This document shows, piece after piece, positions 51,656-62,559 of a stretch of 64,000 nucleotides of DNA (position 1 is its first letter; each line of letters opens with the position of its first letter). The DNA is from Vanessa cardui. Its lineage: Eukaryota > Arthropoda > Insecta > Lepidoptera > Nymphalidae. The stretch spans positions 2,418,001-2,482,000 of the forward strand of contig NC_061131.1 in the NCBI RefSeq assembly GCF_905220365.1, read 5' to 3'. The position numbers and the translations under genes were made by a program. The notes beneath the pieces were generated by a model. It saw only the letters and a program-made list of their open reading frames with translations. It was not told where the DNA came from and searched no databases.

Positions 51656-53575
51656 TTCTTTAAATGTACTAACCACAATGATGTTTTAGTGAACAGATAT
51701 GTTATTAACGCGCAAAAAGTGAAGACTAGAAAACGTCCTAAATGGAACGTTTACCTTTAGTCGTTTTACGTAGTAATACGTTATAATACAACAATTACGT
51801 ATTCATACGTTTTGCGTTATTAAAACATCTATTTATCCCTTTAACTTATTGTTTTTATCAAGCCATCCTTTTTACTTTTAACGAAATGTAAAAATAAACT
51901 AAAATAAACGGTCCCCGGCGCGGCATAGTTTTTTCTGTTGTTTGGTATGGGTATAACATATCTGTTTATTAGAATATCATTCACTAACCATAAGATGATC
52001 TGTTTGATTTTCTCATTTATCCTTCAACGCAATTTACGTATAGTCAGAATAGTTTAAGTTTCTTGAAATGATAAGGAAATTCCTTATCATTTCAAGGACA
52101 TCATTTCTCAGTAAACAATATTGTATAGATACAAACTGTTGAGTATTATCTATCATTACGAGTGATTATCAATTAGCTGATGTGATTGTAATTGCTATTA
52201 CAAGTATATGATTTGTATCAAAATTGATTATTCGTTGTCTGTTATTAAGGCTCTTCATTAGAATACATGTGAATCTGTGTTCATACCATTGTGTATCACT
52301 TATACAATAAGGCAAAAGCAAAGCTTTATATTTGTAACTAGCGATCCTAATGCTAAATAGGTATACTACAGAATTTGTTTAATTACATCGCTTTAGAAAC
52401 TTCTAAAATTATCAGTGTTTCTTTACTATATTGTTCTTGTATTATAAACCTTCTTCTCGAGTCACTCAGACAGACAGTAAGTAGTAAGCTACTTTGTGTC
52501 AAGATAATTATTAGGGCATAAATAAGAAATGAGTATGGTAGTAATGGTAATCTATGTTTTAATAGTAGGAAAAACCTATTTCAATAAATATTAGATAATT
52601 GTTTTATGGTGCTATATATTTTGATAGATTTCTATTATATTTGTAGCAATACAATAGCGATAATTAATTAAGTGATTATTTAAATAAGTTATCAGAATTT
52701 CCGTCAATAGTTGGTGATTTTCTACTGAAATTGTTACTTGGTGGAAAAGGTGTTTTGCAAATGCGTCTCGATTGGCACAAATCTTTCTTCCACCAAACAA
52801 TGATAGTTAGTAGTTTCTTTATTGTAGTGTGTGTGAACCAGTGTAAATACAGTCATTTTGCACCCATGGTTGGTGTAGCGTTGGCGATTTAAGAAATAGT
52901 TAATATTTCTTACAGCGCCAATATCCATGGACGGAAATGTTTTCACGTATTTTACTTAATTTTATACACATTTTGCTCTGAATAAAAAAACAAATAAAAC
53001 AGTGTTATATACATACTTATTTACGTTTATATCGGCGTCTTATACAATATAAAAAGTAATCAACAACTACGCAACATCGAATAAATTTTTCGTTGAAAAC
53101 TTAAGTAGGTATATGTATATAACAAAAAAAAATTTCAAAAACGCAAAAGTCGATTTTCTTTTTGTGCAAACACTCAAACATAATACTATTATAATAGTAT
53201 ATTCTCTTAAAATTAGAAATCAATAAATATAAAAAAAAATTAACGCCTTGGATTTTGACAATTAAAAAAGTATTTACATAAAAACTTTTTCAATGGAAAC
53301 TATCATCAAAAAGGTAATTTTTAACGCTCATTGTCGTATCATTACGCGTGAAGCCTGTCGATAGACCTTGATGAGGGCCTGATCTTCAAACCATTGCGAT
53401 CTGTATGACGAAATATGCCTACACTTTTATTTACATCTTATGATATTATCTCTAACGTTTTCTAAATTATATTGCGAATAATCGTTCATTTTATCACATT
53501 TTATAAATATGGACCCGTGTAAAAATTATATAAACAGTAAAAAGGGTGACCATCATTATTCTTATACGAAGAGGA
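51656..53575. other. Gene-free stretch with a perfect hairpin
   Basis: A 16-bp perfect inverted repeat (52,062-52,077 and 52,081-52,096; CTTGAAATGATAAGGA) has a 3-base loop. About 52,870-52,930 resembles a family B fragment in reverse. No exon recognised. Confidence 0.5.
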
Positions 53576-53579
53576 AAGT

Positions 53580-53780
53580 AAAACTAACACATCTATCCAC
53601 ACACACAGTGTGATTCAAGGGAAAGATATGTGTATATAATACATGAACAATATATGTCGTAAAAGACACTGATAATTTTAGAACTTTGCAATGTGATTTT
53701 GTAGTACAAAGTCAACAAATTCTGTAGTATGTTTAATATCAGTATTGCATCCGTACGAAGCCGGCCGGGTCGCTATTAAA
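53580..53780 (+). repeat. Family H repeat
   Basis: GTGTGATTCAAGGGAAAGAT, AATACATGAACAATATATG and ATCAGTATTGCATCCGTACG match the repeats at 58,050-58,290 and 61,060-61,230. Confidence 0.6.
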
Positions 53781-54389
53781 TAAATAAATCACACACAGTT
53801 TCCGATTTCGGAAAGTTAATACAACCTTTTTTAGGGTATTCGTTGCTATAATAAGATAGTGTTATTATTACTTAAGTATTTATTATGGCCTAATAAAAAA
53901 ATATGCCTAAATATTAGTAAAACCCTTAAGGCAAGGTCTTGAGCTTGCTTAGGCACAAGGTTATGTACCTAAAGATTGTACTGTTGGATTTAAGAGGGTA
54001 GTTTCACTTACTTCACTAAATATCAAATGCATCTAAACTTAAAAAGAAATTAAACACAAAAATTCGGTTAATTAATTTGGTCGCGAAAGGGCGATAGACA
54101 GACAAAGCTACTATCACATTTATAGTATTTTTATATACAAAAGCATGTTCTTAAATGTGGCTTATTTTAAGATAATTATGATCTATAGTTAGTGTCTGTT
54201 GAATTTTATTATAAATAACAGTGGCATAAAATTATATTTCGACTAATGATCTAATCTACGAAAATAAACATTGTTATCAATATAATAATATCTATTATTA
54301 TGTTAACAATACTAAAAAACCAATTGGAGATATCATACAAGTGAAAACGAGCCAGTTGTTTATTACTGTGTGTGTTTTATATATTTTTA

Positions 54390-54850
54390 TACTAGTAGTC
54401 GCCCGCGGCATCTCTTTTTTTTAATATTTAATGGCATTTACATCTCTTGTTTATGAGACGTATTTGGTTTACGACGTTTTATGAAAGTAACACGGAGGGA
54501 AATTGTTGGCTGTTTAGCTTTGAAACAGAAAACATAAAACGACGACACGATCACAAGACAATAACGGAATATGTAGAATGAAATGGAAAACATTAGTAAG
54601 TAGGAAAGAAAAAGAAAAAATCCACCTACATGCGTAAAGATTTGAATTATGTTTATTATTTTTATAATATGATCGCGGCTTCCCTTGCAATTTAGGGTGT
54701 TGGTTGTCATGTGGCAGACAAAAAAGTAGCTTGTCCTGTCTAGTCCTTTCTTTCTGTTTAAGTTTACTTCATACCAAATTTCATTAAATTCAGTTAAACG
54801 GTTTGATCTTAAAAAGAACGACAGACAGATAGACAGGGCTATTTTCACAT
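54390..54850 (-). repeat. Family G repeat and flanks
   Basis: About 54,665-54,850 has CGCGGCTTCCCTTGCAATTT, GACAAAAAAGTAGCTTG and CAAATTTCATTAAATTCAG in family G order. A 143-codon minus frame covers this region but its sequence is repeat plus low-complexity hydrophobic residues. Confidence 0.55.
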
Positions 54851-55859
54851 TAATAATATTAACATACATATTTTTTCCATCTAAAGTTACATTACCAATA
54901 TGCTTCTTTGAGCTGCGTTCTTTCCCGTTCCCCTTGTAGTTTTTGAATGGTTGCTTTTCTACAGTTCATACCGTAAGAAATAGCTAAATAAGTTCAGTTA
55001 AGGAAGATCATTATTCAAGGTTTTAATGGTTCGGCTATTACTTAGAATTATCAAAGAATAATTCTTTATTATATACAAATAGAGTAACAAAAAAATTAAA
55101 ATATAAGTAAAATTGAATGATTTATCACTTATCTTAGACTACCTTTAGATAAAGGATATGAGGATGACGACATGAATAGATCACATGAATGTAATTTGTA
55201 TTTATAGTTCTTATAATAATAATGTTTAATAATTACAATAACCTCGTACACAATATTTAAATATCACAAGCAAATAAAAATATCACATATTTAATTTTAT
55301 TTAAATGAAAATAAAATTTAACAAATGACGTAAAACAAAAATTTAAACACACGCCTCAGGCATTCATTTACTCATTACTTTTAGCCTGAAATTTTAAAAC
55401 AAAATGTTATAATCCGGCAATAAAAGAACTTCGTGAAATTAAATTTTAAATAACGGATATTAATGCGTTGGTATACAAATAATTACATTTACTACAATGA
55501 AAACACATTGGTATCTACGTACATTCAATTCCAAATTACTCAATATGTAATTAATTATAAGATCTTAATAATTCGTAACAATTTTCCTTACAGAAAAATA
55601 ATTCAAGCCGTCTAACGTCACCCTGCACTATCGGTTACATTAACGTCACAAATATGAAATAACGACAAATAAAAAAAATATAAGTCTGCTTTAGTACACC
55701 ATTACCCACAGACGCAAGGTCGGTCGTGTCACCGTTGTTATTATTATAGTTAACCAGTTAAAACGATCTTCTCCGCGTAACATAATTCTTATTAATATCA
55801 GGAAATGAAGAATCAATTACAGGTGCGCGAGGGGTCAAAGTAAAACGGTCGATAAGCAA

Positions 55860-56035
55860 GTAAAACGCCCACAGAGTGAATATCCACACCGCCATTGGCA
55901 TTGCGCGCGCGTCGCTAGACACATTTGTTTTATTTTCAAAAGATTTCCGTCGATGTCTAAAACTTTCGTTTGTTAAGTGCAGTGAACTGTGTTATATTTT
56001 TTAAGCTTCTTGTTGGATTTATGCGGAGTTACGGT
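55860..56035 (+). promoter_or_regulatory. Candidate promoter and noncoding first exon
   Basis: A local CpG-rich island (CATTGCGCGCGCGTCGC) in otherwise AT-rich DNA is preceded by a CCAAT-type box (GCCATTGG). It is followed by an initiator-like TGCAGTGAACTGTG and a possible donor ACG|GTAATT near 56,033. The next plus-strand gene starts coding at 62,519 just behind a splice acceptor, so it needs an upstream noncoding exon; this is the best candidate I see. Inference only. Confidence 0.3.
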
Positions 56036-56589
56036 AATTTTTTTTTTATTTAACATGTTTTTATTAAAATTTCATTGACGTATATTTAAGGATAAATTTG
56101 TTATACCAATAACTGTACTGTTTACTACTTTACGGTGTTATTGTTATCGCTACACATTGTCCATAGCAACGGGGTTCTAATTTAAAAAATACAAATTAGT
56201 CATGATAGAAAAATAAAAAATCTATATTACCTCTTTTGAATTTAGCCGTTTTGATTTAGTGGCTTAATAAAATCCTATATTATATATATACCATTTAAGC
56301 GACACGTTTGAAAAATTAGTAGAAAAAATGGAAAGAAAAATGTTTTTAAAACTCTGAATTTCACACTTCATTAAATTTATTGTACGAGAAAAGAAAACGA
56401 TATAGAACGGTAATGCATAATTCTTACCGAGATTTATTATAGTGCAGTAATAAAATCTAGGTAGGTAATTTTGCACGATATTACAAATTAAGTAATTTCA
56501 ATGATAAAAAATTTCATATGCAACTGTCTTCACATTTTTGTTTTAGTTCTGGTAAGTATTACTTTCTGAAAAATATAATATCCAGGGTT

Positions 56590-56760
56590 ATTGGTAATTC
56601 GACGTATTCCCGTTAGGAGATAATAAGGGTGACTACTTGCGATAATTTTAACTCCCATATGCAAAAGTGAATAGTTTCTGAGTTATCACGTTTTTGAGAC
56701 TTTTTCAAAATAAGTCAAAAATGCAAATTCAAACATTTATTTAGAAAAAAATTACAATTT
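56590..56760 (+). repeat. Interspersed repeat shared with 29,780-29,965
   Basis: Ordered matches to that locus (AGGAGATAATAAGGGTGACT, CATATGCAAAAGTGAA, AAGTCAAAAATGCAAATTC). Confidence 0.6.
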
Positions 56761-56829
56761 TTTTTTTCTTCTGATTTATAAAAACGATTGACCACTGTTT
56801 ATTTGACTTTTCTTCTGAGAATTATCTGA

Positions 56830-57010
56830 TATTACTTTTTTTTTATACATTAAGAACAGATTTAAGACCAAAAAAGCGATGGATGGATTGTGTGACAGAC
56901 CGTCCGACAGAGAAGTATGGAAGAAGTCATGTTGCGCCGCCCTCAAGTAAAATTGGGATAAGGGCAGAAGGATGATGAATGTCTTAAAAAGGGCTGGCTT
57001 AGTAGTTGAA
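56830..57010 (-). mobile_element. LINE fragment (RTE-like 3' region)
   Basis: On the plus strand AAAAAGCGATGGATGGATTG and CGTCCGACAGAGAAGTATGG, then ATTGGGATAAGGGCAGAAGG. The same order (GGATGGATTG ... ATCCCGATT) occurs in reverse around 45,790-45,900, so this is the tail of the same LINE type. Strand assignment is uncertain. Confidence 0.5.
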
Positions 57011-57115
57011 AGCGATATGAATATGAATTCGCATGCCAAAACTCATCTATTTTTTAGGTAGGTTTAGCTGGATTATCTTTGACAATATTAAATTGAAAAT
57101 AAATAAAAGTTTTAA

Positions 57116-57679
57116 CAAAAAGAAAAACCGACTTCAAACAAAACACTATTTTAAAACAAATGAATATGCACGAAAAAGTAATAAAAATAATTGCGTATTC
57201 AACATATTTTTTAGAGTCATCCTAAGTTAAATGAAATGAAAAATATTAGACTACTTAAAAGTCGATTAACGATTATATCATGTAGTTATAGTTATTGGTA
57301 TATTCGGAGCCGGTGTCAGCCACGGTGCCCTTGCCCCAACAATCAAAAGAAAGAAGCGATACGAGCCCCTTGATTGATCCAGTATATTATTGTGTAAAAG
57401 GTAATTTGTAAAAAACATATTTGTTAAAGTATTCTTGTATTGTTTTTTGATAGATATACTGTAGGGTTTTATTGGCTGACACCGACTCCAAATATAACAA
57501 TAATTATAACTACATGATATAATCGTTAATCGACTTTTAAGTAGTCTAATATTTTTCATTTCATTTAACTTAGGAAGACTCTAAAAAATATGTTGAATAC
57601 GCAATTATTTTTATTACTTTTTCGTGCATATTCATTTGTTTTAAAATAGTGTTTTGTTTGAAGTCGGTTTTTCTTTTTG
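57116..57679. mobile_element. Foldback element with 207-bp inverted arms, TTAA flanks
   Basis: Left arm 57,116-57,322 and right arm 57,473-57,679 are near-perfect reverse complements, with a 150-base spacer. The ends are CAAAAAGAAAAACCGACTTC and its complement, directly flanked by TTAA (57,112-57,115 and 57,680-57,683). TTAA target duplications are typical of piggyBac-type insertion, but the terminal bases are not the usual piggyBac CCC. No transposase is encoded. Both TTAAs can also be read as part of the inverted repeat. Confidence 0.88.
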
Positions 57680-58049
57680 TTAAATTTTTTATTTATTTTT
57701 TGATTTTAAGTGAAGCTGATGTTGACTAACTATTTTTTTTAATACGGATAGATTAAGCGTTCCGTTTATAAGAGTCAGAAACTACTTCGAGGACAATTTC
57801 AAAGGAAACATGCGAATAAAGCAAAAATAGACTTTCGAAAATGCGGATTTAATACGTCACCCGGCGTAAACTACAAGGATCCCTCGAAAGAGCTGTAATC
57901 GAACTCAGCAAAAAAACTTTGAAAAATACCAACTATATTTCGGATATCATATGACATCACATCACATACACAAAATTTGATTAAAGATAGTAAGAAATTC
58001 TGCCCCATATCGCACCCTAACTGCGAGCCGTATAGGAGTTCCATCACTA

Positions 58050-58292
58050 CATAGTATAAAACAAAGTCGCTTTCTCTGTCCCTATATCTTTAAATCTACG
58101 CAACGGATTTTGATACGGTTTTTTTTAAAAGATAGTGTGATTCAAGGGGAAGGTTTGTGTATATAATACATGAACAATATAGTAAAGAAACACTGATAAT
58201 TTTAGAAGTTTGCGATGTGATGTCGTATATAAACAAATTCTGTAGTATATTTAGTATCAGTATTGCACCCGTGCGAAGCCGGGGTGGTTAGA
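58050..58292 (+). repeat. Family H repeat
   Basis: TAGTATAAAACAAAGTCGC, ACGCAACGGATTTTGATACG, GTGTGATTCAAGGGGAAGG and CACCCGTGCGAAGCCGGGG. The most complete copy here. Confidence 0.65.
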
Positions 58293-58389
58293 TTATAATA
58301 TTCGACTATGATAATTACATAAACATAACCACATTACGGAAGGTGACTCAAATATCCAAATAACCTATAAATAAAAGATTCGACCGAGT

Positions 58390-58510
58390 ATCGCTAACGT
58401 GCTCCTCAGAATTGTTCCGTTCCCTTCCGTTCCGTTACTTTGTCATGGATCCTGTGCTCAGAACCTTACCAAACTTTCACCAAATTACCCTTGAAGTATA
58501 TATTTTATAA
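58390..58510 (+). repeat. Short unclassified repeat-like block
   Basis: TTCCGTTCCCTTCCGTTCCG followed by CTTTGTCATGGATCCTGTGC. It looks like a transposable-element piece; no second copy is in the window. Confidence 0.35.
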
Positions 58511-58615
58511 TAAAAAAAGAATTATCAAAATTTGTTAACGTCATTTTCAGTTATTCACCTATTTGTCGCGCATACACGTAATGCAAATTTAAGACTTATG
58601 TCGTTTTCACATGGA

Positions 58616-58728
58616 TACCATCATCGGAAAAAAAAAATAAAAAAATGGGACCCCACGGGAAGCACTACCTTTCAAACAAAAAAAAAATTATCAAAATCGG
58701 TCCACCCAGTAAAAAGTTATGAGGTAAC

Positions 58729-58771
<43 letters not shown>

Positions 58772-58812
58772 GACGAATTGATAACCTCCTCCTTTTGGAA
58801 GTCGGTTGAAAA
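58616..58812 (-). repeat. Family F repeat with a 30-base A run
   Basis: Reverse copy of the repeat at 11,092: ends in CCTCCTCCTTTTGGAAGTCG and contains AAAATCGGTCCACCCAG. An uninterrupted run of about 30 A residues sits at 58,737-58,766. Confidence 0.65.
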
Positions 58813-60285
58813 AAATCGCGTTCCAGGGTTTTAAAATTGACGTAGTATTTGATATTAAAATAATGCATTTACAAAATATTTTGTTACATCATAAATATAA
58901 CAATACGGTTTATCTTACTCTCGATGTGAACTTTAACAATGCCAAATCTCATTCTTCCGTACGTGCAATATGCTTATAAAATTTTCACATATTAATAATA
59001 ATATTATTGTATTTCTTCGTGTCAATGACCGTTTAGAGAAACCATTTATATCATATTAGTTAGTATATCGGCTTTGAGAAAACCACTAGATTTACATTTC
59101 TTAAAATTAAGAAATTTGTAATATAAATAGAATTTTTCTTTGGCCAATCTCGAGAGCCTGCACAATTGCGCAGTTAATCCAGTGTGTGCATAATCACAAA
59201 CGCACTTCCTAATCCCTATATTCTCATTTTATATGGACAGTATTTTAATAAGACTTCAACCCGATACTGGCATACTTCCAAGCTAAAATAAGTCGCTGCC
59301 CATGAAACCTTACAACGGATAACAGACATTAATATCGGAATTATCGGAACTACGACAAAGGTACAGGTCGGAAGGCGACTTACCAATAGCTTTGCTATAA
59401 TATGCACTACAAAGAATTCTTGGCTGTAATAATTTATAAAAAAAATCGAAGACGTCATGTCAGGAGTTAAATTAATTAATTTAAATTCCTGCCATTGGAA
59501 TTGGCTTGAGATGTATTGAGTGATGGTGTTTTTTAAAGATTAATGAAATACGTCATTCTAAACGGAGCCATTATGTTTAATTATATCTCATACTTTATAA
59601 TTTCCAATAGGCTACGTGCGGTATTTAGCAAAAAAACAAAGACCTATAAAATAAGATTAAAAACAATTGTTATAAATTTAAATAATTAATATAAAACGAA
59701 TTGCCTTTAAAATCCTCAGTCCATTAGTGAAAGCGAAGCGAACGTGGTAATTAAATTCAAATTATTCTTATCAAGTAATGTCCTTAAGCATAACTGCCGA
59801 TTCACCGCCGCCATCTTACCAGTCGCTGTTACCTGCTGCTATGTTAATAGTCTTCATCTTAATTAATTCACCATAATAACGATTCATATTCCAAAAATTA
59901 AAAATATCTAGACTATATAACATATTTAAATTCATCGTAATATGCATTTTAAAAAACGACGTAAAATATTTATTTACTCATGCTAGAAAAAAATTCAAAA
60001 GTAAAACTTCCATTCAAATTTTCCTCTCAATGTACCCTCGTTAAGCGGTTAATTTTCAAAAACACTATCCCGAGAATTTTTAAATATAAGCATTTGTTTC
60101 TAGATTCAAAACTTTAAGCCCAATTCACCCTCTTGGATGACGTATTATTATAAATCAGTGAATAGTTTTAACATTTTTTTATTCTCTATTATGTTATACG
60201 AGAGTATCAACCGTTTGCTACTAAATCAAGTCTAAAATCTATCGTAATGAGATTCGCAGGGAAATGATAGTCTATACATATTATA
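58813..60285. other. Gene-free stretch
   Basis: AT-rich, no exon or repeat family recognised with confidence. Confidence 0.4.
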
Positions 60286-60286
60286 A

Positions 60287-60530
60287 AATTGTAGTGTCTG
60301 TTTGTAATATTAAAATAGCCCTTTTTTACTCAATTCATATACCAAAATTACATTTGTTACACTTTTGTCTGTCTGTTTGTTTCGACTAAACTCTGGAACG
60401 ACTGGACCGATTTTGTCGAAACTTGCACTGGCAGATAACTGATATAATACGGAGTAACTGTGGCTACAATAATATTTTTGCTAAATTCAAACGCGCACAA
60501 GGTCGCGTACACAGCTAGTTAAAAATAAAA
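60287..60530 (+). repeat. Family E repeat, long form
   Basis: AAATTGTAGTGTCTGTTTG, TTTTGTCTGTCTGTTTGTTT, CTGGAACGACTGGACCG, and an end TCGCGTACACAGCTAG. Confidence 0.68.
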
Positions 60531-61059
60531 TCTAAGTGCTTACCAACTTACCAGACGATAAGATAGCTAAATGAGTCCATGAGACTTCAAACATCACGCG
60601 AGCCACTACTTCCGAATAGGTTACAATTTACTACAAACTTGATCAAAGTTATAAATAAGTCCCTAATTATTCAAAAGAAATAATAAATCAGTTTCGAAAA
60701 ACCAGAATTTTAATTATGAATGGGAATTTCAAATTAAGGCGTATTTTTTTCCTCATAAGTAAGAGTAAACTGTGTCATACCTTAAACGAGTTAAACGAGA
60801 TCTTATTCATGATATTCACCAAATAGGTATTTTAGTATTACTCACTTGTTCAAAATGTATCGTTAGTGCTCGAAATTGGTCAGCGATTTTTTTGATGATT
60901 CGACCAAATTTCCTACCTTACTCTCCAGCAATTAAATTTCGAATGTTTTAAAATTTCTTATATTAAGAAATAATGAGGCGTTTTTCAATATTTACGTAAG
61001 ATATAGGGAGTATTATTGAGCCAATGTTTAAAGTCCTAGTCGTTCTTGCTAATCACTAA

Positions 61060-61230
61060 ATAGTATAAAACAAAGTCACTTTCTCTGTCCTTATATCCCT
61101 ATGTACGCTTAAATCTTTAAAACTACGCAATGGATTTTAATGCGGTTTTTTTAATAGATAGAGTGATTCGAGAGAAAAAGTATTTTTAAACAATACATGT
61201 ACAAAATAATAAAGAAACACTGATAATCTA
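61060..61230 (+). repeat. Family H repeat, truncated
   Basis: TAGTATAAAACAAAGTCAC, ACGCAATGGATTTTAATGCG and TAAAGAAACACTGATAAT; the GC-rich end is missing. Confidence 0.6.
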
Positions 61231-62501
61231 GTCTAGTCTAAAATAATATTCAGTGTACTTACGTAGTTTCAGAATTCACTCATATGTTAAATGTGAGGAA
61301 ATTACAATAAAATGAAATAAGTCCTTAATTTATATTAATAATATTCGAACCAATAAACAATTGAAATTGAATAATTCGCAATAGAACAATACAATTAAAT
61401 ATATATGTATAATATAGAATAAATATAATTCTATGTCAATGGCAGCATTCGATTTATTTACAAAAGATTAACCCAGACCTGCTAATTGAAAACAGAGGTT
61501 TAGTTACACGACAACGAAAAAATGAGTCACTCAAACGCGATATAGATAAATATGTTTTCGGTAAAATGTATTTACTTATTTGTTACCATATAAATATAAT
61601 TTCGTGTATCTGTCGCATTTAGAGTCATCGATACGTAAAATTAACATAAAAAAAAAAAAACAAAAAAAATTAACAAAATAGGTTTTGTTTAAGGTTTCTA
61701 GTGTCTAGTATGATTTTAAGATTTACTCATACGCAGTCAGAAAATAAAACGTGTATAAGTACTAAAATCAATAGAATATTAGACTAACAAGACATATCGC
61801 ATGACAATAATATTCATCAATAGAAACAACTTAAGTACACATATAGTATTTTCGATTAAATTTTATTCCTTCCTAAAAGTAAATAACTAATTGTTAAATA
61901 TTATATTTGTTAGATATGTTATTGATAACACCTTAATGGGGAACATCTGCATATAATTATATCGTTTTATATAAAAGCGGGTAAAATATCGTGTATCTAA
62001 TGTTTGTAAGTTGTAATGGCGAGCGTTATCTTGATATTGCCCGCATACGATTCGACACGCGGCAGGTGTGCGATGCAGTCAACATTAGCATTAGACAAGG
62101 ATTCGGTTATTTTATCGATATTCATACCGTTGATTACTACGACATATTAAAGAAAAATATATTTCATAAACCGCCAAAGAACAAGTGATAGAGAATCCCG
62201 TAGAAGGAATTATAAATATTTCTATATTTCAGTCAAATAACGCTATATTTTAAGTTAAATTTTTGTTGCTAAGTTGCAAGTAAAATTTCGTACCAGCACA
62301 AAGTGCGGAGGGGGGCGGAAACGCTCTCTCATCCCCCTAAAATACGTCCCCGGCCTTTCCAATCCGAATACGGCCATCGCAGGGATTTAATTGGGTAACA
62401 ATACCACAATACTCGCTTCTATTAATATTATTTACATATAAATAAATAACATTTTTTCAATACTATTGAATTTTTAATGAGAACCTTTCGTTTTGTTTCA
62501 G
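61231..62501. other. Upstream region of the plus-strand aminopeptidase gene
   Basis: No exon seen. A patch at 62,300-62,400 (GTGCGGAGGGGGGCGGAAAC, CCCCGGCCTTTCC) is GC-rich against its surroundings and could be regulatory or an old repeat. A strong pyrimidine tract and CAG end at 62,501. Confidence 0.4.
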
Positions 62502-62502
62502 A

Positions 62503-62559
62503 ATGACAAAGTTGCATAATGTCGTTATCGACGAGTCGTCAACAATTCCTAGCGTATGA
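62503..62559 (+). other. Short upstream ORF overlapping the main start
   Basis: The first ATG after the splice acceptor opens an 18-codon frame (MTKLHNVVIDESSTIPSV) in a different frame from the main start at 62,519. It ends inside the coding exon. It could dampen translation of the main frame. Confidence 0.45.

Noticed and set aside
3242..52000. CRISPR-like arrays of repeated units
   Set aside because: Repeats are dispersed SINEs with variable spacing in both orientations in a eukaryotic genome, not an array.
54438..54869. 143-codon minus-strand open frame
   Set aside because: It spans a family G repeat and low-complexity hydrophobic sequence, with no domain or splice context; it looks like chance.
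56776..57039. 87-codon minus-strand frame
   Set aside because: Covers a degraded LINE tail; no start context or conserved domain.
58532..58834. 100-codon frame with a long Lys run
   Set aside because: Created by the 30-base A run of a family F repeat.
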